This document shows positions 20,847-32,116 of a stretch of DNA of 64,000 nucleotides, in pieces (the first letter of the stretch is position 1; the number at the start of each line of letters is the position of its first letter). Position numbers and translations under genes: made by a program. The notes below the pieces were generated by a model. It did not search any database, had not been told where the DNA came from, and was given only the letters and a program-made list of their open reading frames with translations. This stretch comes from Blastocystis hominis (taxonomy: Eukaryota; Sar; Bigyra; Opalinata; Blastocystidae), in contig NW_013171815.1 of NCBI RefSeq assembly GCF_000151665.1, positions 509,153 through 573,152 of the forward strand, given 5' to 3'.

Positions 20847-22028
20847 CAGAGCTTCCTTCACTGGCAGCGTGCACGCATCGATCTACCAATCACAAACCCC
20901 CCATCATCCCAACCTCGCGCATCACCGCGTCCTCCAAGTGATAATTCACGCATTCCGCGTTCTGCGTCACATGCTCCGGTTTGCTGGCGCCGAAAATCTG
21001 CGATTCACGCCTTCCTTCATCCTTCATACGATCGACGTCGGCGCTTTCTGCCGCAGCCACGCCAGCGACAGCTGCGCCATGGTCATCTGCTGCTTCTCCG
21101 CGATGGCACGCAGTCCGTCCAGCGCTTCGAACAGTTCCTTCTCGCAGCCAGACTCGCCATGGCGACTCATCGATGATCGCGACTGGTCGAAATAGCGGCT
21201 TCGCGAGAGGCCAGGAGGGCAGTCAGCGACACAGTGGTATTTTCCGGTGAGTAAACCTTGCGCTAACGGAGAGTAGGCCAGCACGCCCATACCATGCGCC
21301 TGACAGAACGGAATGATCTTGAAATAAGCGGAAATGAAAAGAGGAGAAACGGAGTCTTCCACGATGCGGTTGAGAAGGTTGTAAGGAAGCTGGTTGGAGA
21401 TGATGGGCACACCGGTGTCTAGAACGGCCTGCATGTCTTGGCAACCGTGATTCGAGATTCCGACGGCGCGCAGAGAGCCTTCCTCGATGAACTCTTGGAT
21501 CACCGGCATGTACATAGAGGGAGGCACGGCGTCGTTCGGCCAGTGGATCTGAAGGATGTCGATGTGGTCGGTTTGGAGGTTCTCCAGAGAGCGCTTGAAA
21601 GTGGCGCGGAGATTCTCAGGGATCAGGCAATCTCCGTTGGCCTTGGTTGCGAGAACGTATTCATCCCGTTCTCTGCCGGAGGCTTTCAGCGCGTTGCCCA
21701 AAGCTTGCTCGGCAACTAAACATGATGCTAAAAAGGCATGTCCAACCCCCATTGTTGTATGCTTCAGCAGTATCAAAAAAGTTGATACCGACTAAATCTG
21801 AAAATACCCCTTAGATCCTACCCTCAAAAGCATTCTTAACGATTTTTGCTTCAATCTCCGGAGTCTATATAAAATCGGCACCTCAAACACAATACCTGCT
21901 TGACATACAGCATCGTATCTCCGAATTGCCATGTACCCAGTGTGAGGGTTGAAACCTAGAACCTTAGCCTTTCCCTCTATTCTCACGTCAAATTCACCAA
22001 GTTTCGTATGAGGAACAGATACAGCCAT
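20802..22028 (-). CDS. Aldo-keto reductase
   Basis: NAD(P)H-dependent oxidoreductase of the AKR superfamily, about 335 residues. Removing six introns gives VSTLTLGTWQFGD, then INFFDTAEAYNNG (catalytic Asp and Tyr), YVLATKANGD (catalytic Lys), DILQIHWPND (His), the cofactor region GISNHG and YSPLAQGLLTGKY, and the C-terminal IFGASKPEHVTQN. All four tetrad residues are present. Start MAVSVPHTKLGEF was chosen because the family's first strand follows directly; an in-frame ATG at 22097 would add 23 residues. Substrate cannot be predicted. The last codons lie in a tandemly duplicated 90-nt segment. Confidence 0.85.
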
Positions 22029-22315
22029 TGTTAAAAAGTAAGATTTCCATTGCCAAATCCGTATGACTTCTGTGTTGATTTCCATTTGATTTTGCAAGTA
22101 ATTCTTTGCACAAAATACTAGCTAATCCATATGTGGATACTACCGCTTGCCTTAAAAGATTGTATTACAGGTACTTTCATTGTAGTGCCTTCATTCAACC
22201 AACAATATACTAAACAGCAAATTTCCCTTTTTTCTACCATCGTTTACACCGAATCCCAACTTAGCCTCTCTTCTATGATGATGATGATACACTATTCCTT
22301 CTCCCTTCTTTCTCC
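22029..22315. other. Gap between the aldo-keto reductase and Rab genes
   Basis: AT-rich spacer of nearly 300 nt between two minus-strand genes, containing the presumed promoter of the reductase. A plus-strand frame here runs antisense into the Rab gene and looks spurious. No other feature seen. Confidence 0.5.
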
Positions 22316-22323
22316 AACAAACA
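22316..22323 (-). terminator. Poly(A) element of the Rab gene
   Basis: TGTTTGTT on the minus strand about 32 nt after the encoded TAA of the Rab gene. Confidence 0.65.
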
Positions 22324-22354
22324 CACCGGAACGCAAATCAAATACGCTTAGCCA

Positions 22355-23127
<773 letters not shown>

Positions 23128-23623
23128 GGTAATTATATCTATATGAATATTGATCTGAAGACATGAAAAAGGGATAATCAGGACAAGACCCAATTCGAAT
23201 AATAAAGGATATTGCCCCTATTATGGATCTGCATACTACTATTGTAATGTATTTCTTCTGGATTAAGGGGTATTTTGTTTACCTAGGCCTAGACACCGAC
23301 ATTTCATTAAGATAATTATGCGGATAAGAACACAATACGGCGTTTCACCAGTTATCCAAGTTTGATGTGTACACAGGATTTTTAATAATAACGGTACCGA
23401 TGCTGAGCCTGTGCAGGGATCTCTGCGTTTCTGTCTGTATCAATCTAAAATATGCCCTAGATAGAGAGATCTGAGTGATGTTTTAGGGAGTTTCATGGAC
23501 TCAATATCCCCGATTTCGTGATGTCCTAGTATTTTGAGCTATATAAATTGTCTATCCACATTCCGCCGTGTACCATTCTCTCTCGTTTTCTCCACAGAGT
23601 CTTTATTCCACATAGAGAATACC
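23128..23623. other. Divergent promoter region between Rab and eS21
   Basis: About 500 nt between divergent starts, with no coding potential that I can see. One small perfect palindrome, CTAGGCCTAG, lies near 23283. The pyrimidine-rich stretch just upstream of the eS21 ATG may be its promoter or leader. Confidence 0.5.
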
Positions 23624-23948
23624 ATGCAAAACGATAAGGGACAGAACGTTGAACTTTACATTCCTCGCAGATGGTAAGGTCTTGTACTCTGCGCCTAATT
23701 TACAGCGACTGGACCAACCGTGTCATTGATGCTAAGGACCACGCTTCCGTCATGGTGATTGACTCGTGGTTTGATTCATTGCTAGATTAACCTTGCTGTC
23801 ATTGACCCTGAGACCGGAATTGCCACTGGACAGGTGAAGACCATCTCCCTCGGTGGATACATCCGCTCTAAGGTAATTTGTGCTGGGTCGGAGTAATGTG
23901 TAGGGTGAGTCTGATGAGGCTCTCAACGTCCTTACCAAGGATCTTTAA
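23624..23948 (+). CDS. RPS21: Small ribosomal subunit protein eS21
   Basis: Cytosolic 40S protein of 78 residues, the normal size. Three introns (29-32 nt) split the gene. The joined protein begins MQNDKGQNVELYIPRRC, continues TNRVIDAKDHASVMIN and DPETGIATGQ, and ends ESDEALNVLTKDL. The start MQND and the DHASV motif are family hallmarks. TAA is encoded, with TGTTTGTT about 33 nt later. Confidence 0.95.
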
Positions 23949-24088
23949 ACGATTCGATCGTCTTGAGCATGTGGAGTGTATTGTTTGTTCGAAACATGGC
24001 ATTGAATGAAATGTTTTAATCATTTAATTGGGTTGTATATGTTGAAGAGGAAACGAAGTGTTGATTCCCATCTACTTTCACAATCAAA

Positions 24089-26656
24089 ATGTTTGGATTA
24101 AGAACCGCTGTTAGAGTTACCAATCGAGGACTAGGCTCGGTCTTTCGGTTGTTCAAAGTGCCGATGCGGTCTATTGTTTCCATCCAAAGACCGGAGTATC
24201 CTTATGACGATACGGATGACTTGGTGGATGACGAATACTATGAAGTGATGGAAGAAGAAGCGGTTGAAGAGTTAGAGGAAGCGGCGCTGGAAAGCTCGCC
24301 TGTGCGCTCTTTTCGTCTCGATTTATGTCTAGTATCGCTACCAACCGATGAACTGGCTGCCCAAGCAGATCCAAGACGATCCATCGATCGCTACAAAGCT
24401 TCAAGACTATTACGTAGTTCTTTTTCGGCAAAAGTAATTTCTAGAGACGCTGCGTGAAGAAGCTTCCTCCCACCAAGCGAATGGAGTTCGTAAGAGCGCG
24501 TCGTTCGTGTAATCGCTAGTTGTTCTCCAAAAAGATGAATCTACCGGAGATCTGGGATACAGACCTCTTTCCGTTAGCCCCTGTAACGCGTCCTCGCGAC
24601 ATCCCAGCCGACCATTCCGTGGACGTCTGGGTCTCTCCATTCGCTTTCCTTCACCCACAGAGCTACAACGACTGGAAGAACTACGCGCTCTCCGGCTCCA
24701 CGTACGACCCCAGCGAGGACGAGGAAGCATCGCCCGATGCCATCGCCAACTTCTCCAGCGAGCTGGGTCCGGACCCTCGTCTCGTCCAGAACCTCGATCC
24801 CCGCATCCTCCACCGCGCCACCGAGCTCCTCCAGCCGCTCCTCCTCTCCTCCTCCTCCCCCGCGGAACCTTCAGAACCTGAAAAAACCGTGGAACCTTCA
24901 GAACCTGAAAAAACCGCGGAACCCGCCTCCGCGCGCTCGGTTCTGTCCAGTACCCTCGAGAAATTCCGTCCGGTGGTGGAGATGGGCATTTCCGAGGCGG
25001 CGGACGCGGCGCACGACGTGTTCCGCGTGGAATTCCAGCCGCGCGCGGTCGATTCGATGACCGTCGACGACGCGAAGCGCATCGTGCGCGGGCTTCTTCG
25101 CGCCACGGACCGCGCCGCCGCCCAGCTGGCGAAGCAGCTTGCCGCCAACCCGCCGTCCCTCGCCGAGCGACTGGAGAAACGGGCGAAACGCGCGGCGGAG
25201 CGCGTGGACTACGAAGCACTTTTGCCGCGCAAAGAAGCCGCGCTGCAAGCCGCCAAAATCGCCGTCGAGGACGCGCAGCGAAAAATCGTCGAGGCTCGCA
25301 GCGTCGTCGAGGACGCGCAGCGCAGAGCGGGTCAAGTCAAACGCGAAGCAGGCGAAGCAGGCGAAGCAGAGCGCGCCAAGGCCGAAGAGGCGCTGAAAAC
25401 CGCGGAAACGGCGCTGCGTAGTGCGACGAAACGCCTGGAGCATGCGGTTTTGATGCACAGGCAGACGGAACGGTCGCTGGAGCGGCTGAAAAAGGAGGTT
25501 TCCGGAGACAAAATCGCGTTTTCGCGGGTTCTTTCGGCGGCGATCCAGGCCTCCGACGTCTCCGATTGGGCCGTGAAAACCGCGGAAAGCGTCGCGCAGA
25601 ACGGGTCGGCCACGCGGGCGGAGATAACCGCGGCCAATCGCGAAGCGGCGCGTGCGACGGAGCGAACCGCGTCGCTGAGTCTTCGCGCGGCCAAATTGGC
25701 GGCAAAACTGGTGGAGAGCGAGTCGAGCGCGATCCAGGCGGTTTCGGAGCGAAACGCCCAGGAAGTTTCGAAGCGGATGGAGCGGGAAGGGGAGTTACAT
25801 CGGCTGCGGCAGCGGCGAAGCGAAGCGAAACGCCTGTCGGACGATCTGGCGAAATGGGCGGCGGTGAAGAAGGCGAGCGCGGACGCGTTTGCCGCCAAAT
25901 GCAAAGGTGGAAACGAGGAAACCGAGAAGGAGTCGTCGGAGGCGGTGGAAACGGTGGAAATCGAGGATTTGGCGGGTAGCTTCGACGTTGACAATCTTCG
26001 TTTGGTTTGACCGATGGGTTGACCGGCAGGGCAGCTGATCCAGAACTACCGCGCGGGCGAAGAAGAGGAGGAAACCCCCGCGACGGTAGGCGAGGGAGGG
26101 CGGCGTGAAGCGTAGCGCGCGTTCGACATGGGGTTCACGATCAAAGTGCGGAACGTGGACAAGAAGATGGCGAACATGACGCGGCGCCTCGCCTCCGCGC
26201 TGGTCTGCAATGGCACGGAGACGGGCGGGCTGGCCGTGGGCTACGCGAGGGAGGAGAAAGGACCCGACGCGGTGGTGGCGGCGGACGCGCAGTCGGCGCG
26301 AAACCGAATCTTTGTGGAGCTGTTCGAGGATAGAACACTGTTCTCGCCGCTGGTCGGGAAGTTCAACCAGACGACGGTGAAGATTCTGCCGGGTAGGGCT
26401 GCTGGGCGGGGAGTGTGAGGTAGCGAAGAAAGGGCACGGAATCACGGGGAGCGATTTGATGTATGGACTGCTCACCAGTCTCGGAGTGCAGGATGCGATC
26501 TGTAAAGTGTATGGAAATACGAATCCGTTCTCGGTGACGCAGGCGGCGATGAAGGCGCTGTCGCATTGCACGAGCTTGGAGGAGAACGCGATGATTACCG
26601 GGCGGAGGTACTTCGATCTGGATTTGATCTACAAGCGATATAAGGGGATGAAATGA
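24089..26656 (+). CDS. Mitochondrial small ribosomal subunit protein uS5m with a long Ala/Glu-rich insertion
   Basis: Probable mitoribosome protein of the mitochondrion-related organelle. The N terminus MFGLRTAVRVTNRGLGSVFR is a typical presequence (basic, no acids). The C-terminal third carries the uS5 fold: RRLASALVCNGTETGGLAVGYA, then KILPAKKGHGITGSD, LLTSLGVQDAICKVYGNTNP and QAAMKAL. Between them lie about 450 residues, largely Ala/Glu/Lys/Arg heptad-like coiled coil, far beyond a bacterial uS5 (about 165 residues). Six introns of about 29-31 nt are placed, and the frame is continuous from presequence to TGA. It is conceivable that two genes are fused here, but no poly(A) element separates the parts. 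TGTTTGTT follows the stop. Confidence 0.82.
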
Positions 26657-26895
26657 TGGTTTTAGTTTAGAAATTGTTTGTTGGAAAGGTAATGGAGGGT
26701 TGAATTGGGATTAGGATGTAATGAGTTTTTCAATTCTATATTATTATTACTATTTTTCGAGTCTTCACTGTATGATCAAATAGAAAACGTATTGCTCCTC
26801 CTGAATGCCTTCACTCAATCACTACCCATTCTTTCGTTTATTTTTTGTTCTCGTATTTTCACATTCACATCCACATTCACACGCACTTACTATTC

Positions 26896-26907
26896 AACAA
26901 ACAATAC
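26896..26907 (-). terminator. Poly(A) element of the ASCH gene, creates TAA
   Basis: The frame ends ACG CAT T (26908), followed by spacer GTAT and TGTTTGTT (26903-26896). T plus poly(A) gives TAA. Confidence 0.78.
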
Positions 26908-27782
26908 AATGCGTTCGATAATACTCTTCCATAATGCTATAAAAATCGATCGGATACGGACTCACGCTTTCCTTGACGATATTCTTGCTTATTTTACAAT
27001 CCTACGCTTCAGCCACACGCACAATCCCTACGCGAGGATTCATCTTCCACAGCTTATGCTCCCCTGAAAGAGAAAACGGGAGAACCAGCCTCTACAAATC
27101 TAGCAAAAAAGAAAAAACGACGTGATAATTCTGACATAAAAACACAAACGGAGAGCCACATTCCTCCTGGGCGACCTACCCATCACACGCTGCCAACAAA
27201 GAACGTACAGTATCGGGAATGTTGCACTCGCGAAGTTGATTGTTTGGGAGCACATCAACTACATCGACATACCCTATCAAAGCACTTGTGGGGTAGTGCT
27301 TTGGGAACTCCACTTCGATACCTTCACCCTCCTGTCTATAGATTTCCCGGTAATTTGCTTCACACGCTGCAATTTGGTCAGGTGTTGGCTGTTTCGCAGC
27401 TAATTATTATTCAGTTCCACAAAGTGATACCAGCATGGATCCACAATCGGCCCCGAAAATCAGTATTCCATCCTCGCCCCTCAGCACGCTTAATCCCGTA
27501 CACCAACAAGGATGCCCAAGGCTGATGCATCGTTAGACAGGTCATCTTATCCGCTTTGTCTCCCTCGGGTCCAGATAAGGGCTTGAACAAACGAGAAGGA
27601 AGGGGCTTTTCTGCAGGCAGTACCACCTTCTCCTTTGCTTTCTCTACGCTCGAATTCTGCGCAGCATTCATCGCGCAGGAGAGGCAAACATGTCCCGACT
27701 TCTTTTTTAGTTGAGCCTTTGAATACTCTTTCCGGTCCTTCAGCTTCAAACAGCGAGTGCAAAGAATGGGAACGGAGGACAT
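26908..27782 (-). CDS. ASCH-domain protein related to TRIP4/ASC-1
   Basis: TRIP4 is part of the ASCC complex in ribosome rescue and repair. This protein starts with a CxxC...CxxC zinc module (CTRCLKLK to CLSCAMNA) and then has the ASCH domain: CLTMHQPWASLLVYGIKRAE, FRGRLWIHA, PTSALIGYVDVVDVL, GSPFVFLCQN and HKLWKMNP. These match the TRIP4 ASCH fold closely, but the protein is only about 240 residues, so the long N-terminal half of TRIP4 is absent. Four introns of 30-34 nt. The stop is made by polyadenylation after CAT T. The gene is divergent from the C2orf69-like gene, with 63 nt between the start codons. Confidence 0.78.
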
Positions 27783-27845
27783 TTTAAAGAAAGCTAATTC
27801 CCAACTTGATATCTTAAGCCTGCTTTTCTTTTAGTCATAAGAACT

Positions 27846-28834
27846 ATGCAGCGACATCCAGGACTGATCCGGATGGATTCTGCGAGTTATACCTGCTGCT
27901 ACGGCAATGAGGTCTACTCGTTTAAAGTTCGCTGCCCACAATCTGCACTGATCTTCTTCCCAGGAGATATCCAGGATGCAGAAGCAAATATGTTGGTCTT
28001 TGGAGTGGATTGATAATGCGCAGGGTGCAATCCAGCCTAGGCAAAGAATTTAAGGAGTTTAGTTATGAAGAAACGCTCCAGATTTTACACTCAAAGTATC
28101 CCCATTCAAAGTACGATCGTTCCGTGGTAGTAATGTAGTATATTCATTGTTCGCCCATCCATGAAGTCCGACGATATCAGCTTGTATGAAACTTATTTAG
28201 ACTGTGATGAACACGGAAATGTAACATACTGTAATCTTGTCTCTTGTCTCTTCCCTAGTCAATCCCCACGGAGAGGCGGCTCACAATTTGTTTATTTTAC
28301 TCGAAGACTATTTGTGTAGCAACTCTTCCATGAATTCACCCCCAGGCAGCGATGTAGTCAATCTTCCCCTAATCTTGATCGGATTTTCTCGCGGAGCGCT
28401 CGTTCTCAACCAGCTCCTAACCGAGCTTGGCACCTCCCTCTACTCCGATTCGGTCCTCCTTCGCTGTCGCGAAGTTCACTGGCTGGACTGTGGAAATGGC
28501 GGCAACCACCTCTGTTTCCCCGTTCTCTCCGAATCGGCGCTGGCGTGTCTGCATCTCTACCGGTTTGTGTCACGGCTTTGCTTCCCATAAAGTCATTCGA
28601 TTCGCTTCTGCTTCCACGCAACTCCCTATCTCTATCAAGAAAGTGCGTCGTGTCCGAGCTACGCCCAGCTTCTTTCTCTCTCCGAGCAGCTGCAGACACA
28701 CGGATTGGCGGTGTGGATCCACTTCTACCGCGAAGAGTTCACGTTGTTTCCGCGTTCCGCGTTGATGTCTAGGAAGTACGGCGCCATCAGCGCGTTGCAG
28801 CAGCATTTCTCTCTTTTGTACGAGTTTCACACTT
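27846..28834 (+). CDS. C2orf69-like (UPF0565) putative hydrolase
   Basis: Human C2orf69 is a mitochondrial protein with an alpha/beta-hydrolase-like core needed for respiration. With four introns of about 28-32 nt removed, about 290 residues result: ALIFFPGDIQ near the N terminus, IFIVRPSMKSDD, the nucleophile-elbow-like LILIGFSRGALVLNQLL, then VHWLDCGNGG and HATPYLY. These are the family landmarks. The last codons GAG TTT CAC ACT are followed by T, then TGAT and TGTTTGTA, so TAA arises by polyadenylation. It converges on the PGM2-type gene with only 23 nt between the two ends. Confidence 0.78.
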
Positions 28835-28857
28835 TGATTGTTTGTAACAAACACTCG
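28835..28857. terminator. Shared bidirectional poly(A) element of two convergent genes
   Basis: The 23 nt are exactly 4 nt (plus spacer TGAT), 15 nt of near-palindrome TGTTTGTAACAAACA (28839-28853), and 4 nt (minus spacer CGAG). Read on plus it gives TGTTTGTA for the C2orf69-like gene; read on minus it gives TGTTTGTT for the mutase. Both genes end in a lone T next to it. Confidence 0.8.
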
Positions 28858-30851
28858 ACTGCTCGCCAAACGCTGCACTCACGATCGCCTTCTCCATCCG
28901 ATCGCCCAGTTCTACCTCTCATCGCTCTCCCTCCGCCTACTCTCGCATTCCTCCTTCTCCGCATGCGTCACTTCCAGATAATACTTGATCTTCGGCTCGG
29001 TCCCGCTCGTTCGCAGCGTCAAACACGCGCCATTCACGAACTCATACGTGATCATATGGCTCGATGGATCCACCGGAAGGCTCGGCTTGAACCCATCGAA
29101 GCCTCGCTTCGAGTCATAACCGACGGTCAAATCGCGGATCGAAGCGATCTGGAACTCCCCGAACTTGAATTGGTACTTGCCATCGTTCCGCAATCGTTCG
29201 AAAATGTGATTGGTGTACGCCTTGTCATTCGAAATCACATAACTGTTGCGCGTCGTAAAGAACCCGCACTTCGCATATCTACTCTCAATTCGCTTCCTCC
29301 CCCCACATTTCCTGCAAAAACCCGAACAATGTCCGGTTCTCCGCATGCAGCTCCGCTACAATCTCGCTCATCTTCGCCATCGCCGACACTCCGTCCTTAT
29401 CGCGCAACGCTCCGCCCACAGCGTAACCAATCGCTTCCTCGTACGTCACCATCGGTTCGAACCCCGCCTTCTCCAGCTCCTCCTGCTTGTTTCCCATCCA
29501 CTTAAACCCCGTCAGCGTCTGCTCGCAATGCGCTCCGAACCGTTCTGCGATCTTCAGCAGCAGTCTCGAGCTCACCACGCTATTCACCATGCATTTCTTC
29601 TCCGCTTTGCTGTGGCTGCACATGTAAAACCCGAACACAGCCCCGATCTCGTCCCCCTTGAACACATGCCACTACTTCGCACTCCCTGCCCTCCCCTACG
29701 CCCTCCTCCAATCGCTCCGCACAGATGAATCGGTCCGCGTCCGGGTCCGTCGCCATCACATACCGCAACCCGCGGGACTCCGCCGTTCTCAGCGCCAGAT
29801 CCAATGCCTAGATGAAATCCCCGCGGTTCTTCTACGCCTTTTTCCTCGGGGTTGGGGAAGGAAACGGTCGGGAACGTGGGGTCCGGGTCGATCTGCGCTT
29901 CCACGACCGCGCACGGCGGAATATGGAAGTGGTCCAGCAGCTGCTTCACAAAGCGGTAGCCCACGCCGTGCATGGCCGTGTAGAGAATCGCGGGGCAGGT
30001 CTACGGAGGACTCCCGCGGGGATTCTACTTCGTTGAGGGCGTTGGAGTTGGTGTGGAGTTTCAGCGTGGTGTAGGCCATGTACTTGGCAATGGCGTCTTC
30101 GGTCACATCCACGAATTCCACCATGTGGAGAGCGGCGTAGTCGCACCAGGGCTTGAGATTTGCCGCAATTTGCTGGGAAATACCGGCGTCGTGGGGAGAA
30201 ATGATCTGGCAGCCGTTTTCCCAGTAAATCTTGTAGCCGTTGTCGGCTGCGGGGTTGTGGGAAGCGGTGATCATGATGCCTGCACAGCAGTGATAGGCTG
30301 AAATGCTGAAAGGCTGGAATCGAGAGAAATAGCAAAACAGATACCACCAGGGGAGTAAAGGAAAACTGATTGAAACCGTACACAGGAATGCCTTTTTGGT
30401 TGAAGACCTTTACGGAAATATCAAAAAAGGACTTCGAGGAAAGATCACCCAAACGGCGATGGTCGTATCTAGCATTAACACTAAAAAAACTGCGCAGACC
30501 CTATCACAATTCCACGCTTTTTCGCATCTTCTCCGAAAACAGAGAGAATGTATTCGCAAATTCCCTAAACGCTGAATGCGGTCCCGATTCTATACTTGCG
30601 CAGTCTGGAGAACCACCAGATCATTCATTCGGCAATAGCCAGCTCCCATTCTTCCTCTCAAACCTACGTATCTTCCCAAGAAACTAGCATCTACCTGCCG
30701 TTCCAAAAGCAAGACGATTGAGAATAAGATTGCGCAATTCGTCCCATTTTTCTTCTGTTAGCAACTTACGGATTTCTTCTCGCGTGCTCTCAACAGGATC
30801 CCACTGAATGTACTCTTCGGCTTTTTCCTTAATCAACGTTATATCGCTCAT
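28858..30851 (-). CDS. PGM2: Phosphoglucomutase-2-type alpha-D-phosphohexomutase
   Basis: Interconverts hexose or pentose 1- and 5/6-phosphates. About 575 residues from some nine introns of 28-31 nt. Landmarks: FGTAGLRGRMGAGYCRMND, phosphoserine loop TASHNP with AADNGYKIYWENG, YTAMHGVGYRF, metal loop DPDADRF, GDEIGAV, and the phosphate-binding loop RTSGTEPKIKYY. These are typical of PGM2/PGM2L1 (phosphopentomutase) rather than PGM1. The final exon reads EKLGDRMEKAIVSAAFGEQ, then T and the shared poly(A) element, so TAA is created after transcription. Confidence 0.9.
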
Positions 30852-30911
30852 ATCAAATCGATGAAAAGAATTTTAGAATTCGGGTACCATTTTTTAATTA
30901 TTTCTGTTAGG

Positions 30912-31497
30912 ATGCCTGTGATTCAAGTGAATGGAGCGATTCCAGAGGATTTCTCTTGGTTTTGTGAGCCATCGAAACATCGTGTAGAGGGTGACAAGAT
31001 TATCATTGTTCCAGATTCCGGAAGTGATTTTTGGCAACGCACACACTACGGATTCCGCAACAACAACGGACACTGCTTGTGGACGGACCGATCGGGCGAT
31101 TTTGTGTTGAAAACCCATGTGAAGTATCATCCCAATCACCAGTTTGATCAGGCTGGATTGGTTGTGTACTTCACGGAGGATTTTTGGGTTAAGTGCTCGG
31201 TTGAGCATGAACCTGACGCGCCTTACAATCTGGGATCTGTAGTCACCAATCTGGGTTATTCCGACTGGGCTACACAGCCTTTCACTAAGAAGGAGGTCGA
31301 CATGGAGTTCATGATCAAGCATGTGAAGCAGGACTTCGAGATTTACTGCAGAGAGTACGGAGCTGAGAAGTGGCAACAGCTGCGCATTTCCAGACTGGAG
31401 TTGCCATTGGATACGGTGTTCCATGTGGGAATCTACGCTTGTAGTCCAAAGGAAGGAGGATTCGAGGCTGTCTTTGATAACATCGAAATCGACTCGT
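30912..31497 (+). CDS. DUF1349-family protein
   Basis: Single-exon protein of 195 residues with the concanavalin-like beta-sandwich of DUF1349: FDQAGLVVYFTEDFWVKCSVE, SVVTNLGYSDWATQ, and VGIYACSPKEGGFEAVFDNI. Family members are cytosolic and bind or act on unknown carbohydrates. The start at 30912 (MPVIQVNG) precedes the domain directly. The frame stays open past 31497, but GAC TCG T is followed by ATTA and TGTTTGTT, so the mature message should end IDS plus TAA and the following 28 codons are not protein. Confidence 0.85.
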
Positions 31498-31509
31498 ATT
31501 ATGTTTGTT
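31498..31509 (+). terminator. Poly(A) element of the DUF1349 gene, creates TAA
   Basis: Spacer ATTA (31498-31501) and TGTTTGTT (31502-31509) directly after the T at 31497. Confidence 0.82.
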
Positions 31510-31579
31510 GGAAACAGCCGTTCAAGAGTAATGCTGCATACATTCTTTGTATACCTTTTCGATATCCATTCCTTTTGTG

Positions 31580-32093
31580 TTAAAGCGACTCTAGAAGTGA
31601 GAATGCGCAGAAATCGGTCACTTCTGTGTTATTCACGGCTACCCTTTTGATGCACGACTTTCGTGTAAATGACATGGCTTGATAGCATTCCCCGTAATAG
31701 GCTGCATGTAGCTCACTATTTGATACCGCTACCATAGGATCTACGAGCAAAGGAGTTGCTCTCTCGTTTCCATCTTGTTTCCGCGCAGATAGTCAAGCAG
31801 ATGCGCCAACTCGTGAGCCACTACTGTTCCCATCTCTGCTTCCCCTTCGACATGATCTGTGCAAATCGTGATTTTAAGCGGAGATATTGAGAGAAAACCT
31901 TTTAATCGCTGACATTCCTCTATCTCCATAATTTTGCATTTCGAATGTTACCTCCACACTCTATACAATCTATCATTACATCGGATTGGCTCTATGTTGT
32001 ACATCTACCTCATCCACTTACCTCCTCCCGAATCTGCTTCAAGAGCTTCTGGATCCTATTGCTCTTCAGTAGATGTTCGGGGATACAATCCAT
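31580..32093 (-). CDS. ATP23: ATP23-like metalloprotease (peptidase M76)
   Basis: ATP23 is an intermembrane-space protease and chaperone that matures the ATP synthase subunit Atp6 in yeast and also takes part in turnover of lipid-transfer proteins. Removing three introns of 29-31 nt gives about 140 residues: a short helical N terminus (MDCIPEHLLKSNR), CIECGEECQR, a strand ITICTDH, the zinc site VVAHELAHLLDYLRGN, and the Cys-containing LLCSELHAAYYGEC with CIKRVAVNN. The HExxH motif and the downstream E-x-[HR]-A-A-x(3)-GEC pattern match the family. The protein is compact compared with yeast (227 residues). TAA is encoded. Confidence 0.72.
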
Positions 32094-32116
32094 TCGTGTA
32101 TTTAACAAATAAAAAA

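Noticed and set aside
31498-31583. C-terminal extension of the DUF1349 protein (open frame to 31583)
   Set aside because: The frame crosses the poly(A) element TGTTTGTT at the exact spacing seen in ten other genes, and the extension has no family similarity. The encoded stop is probably never transcribed.
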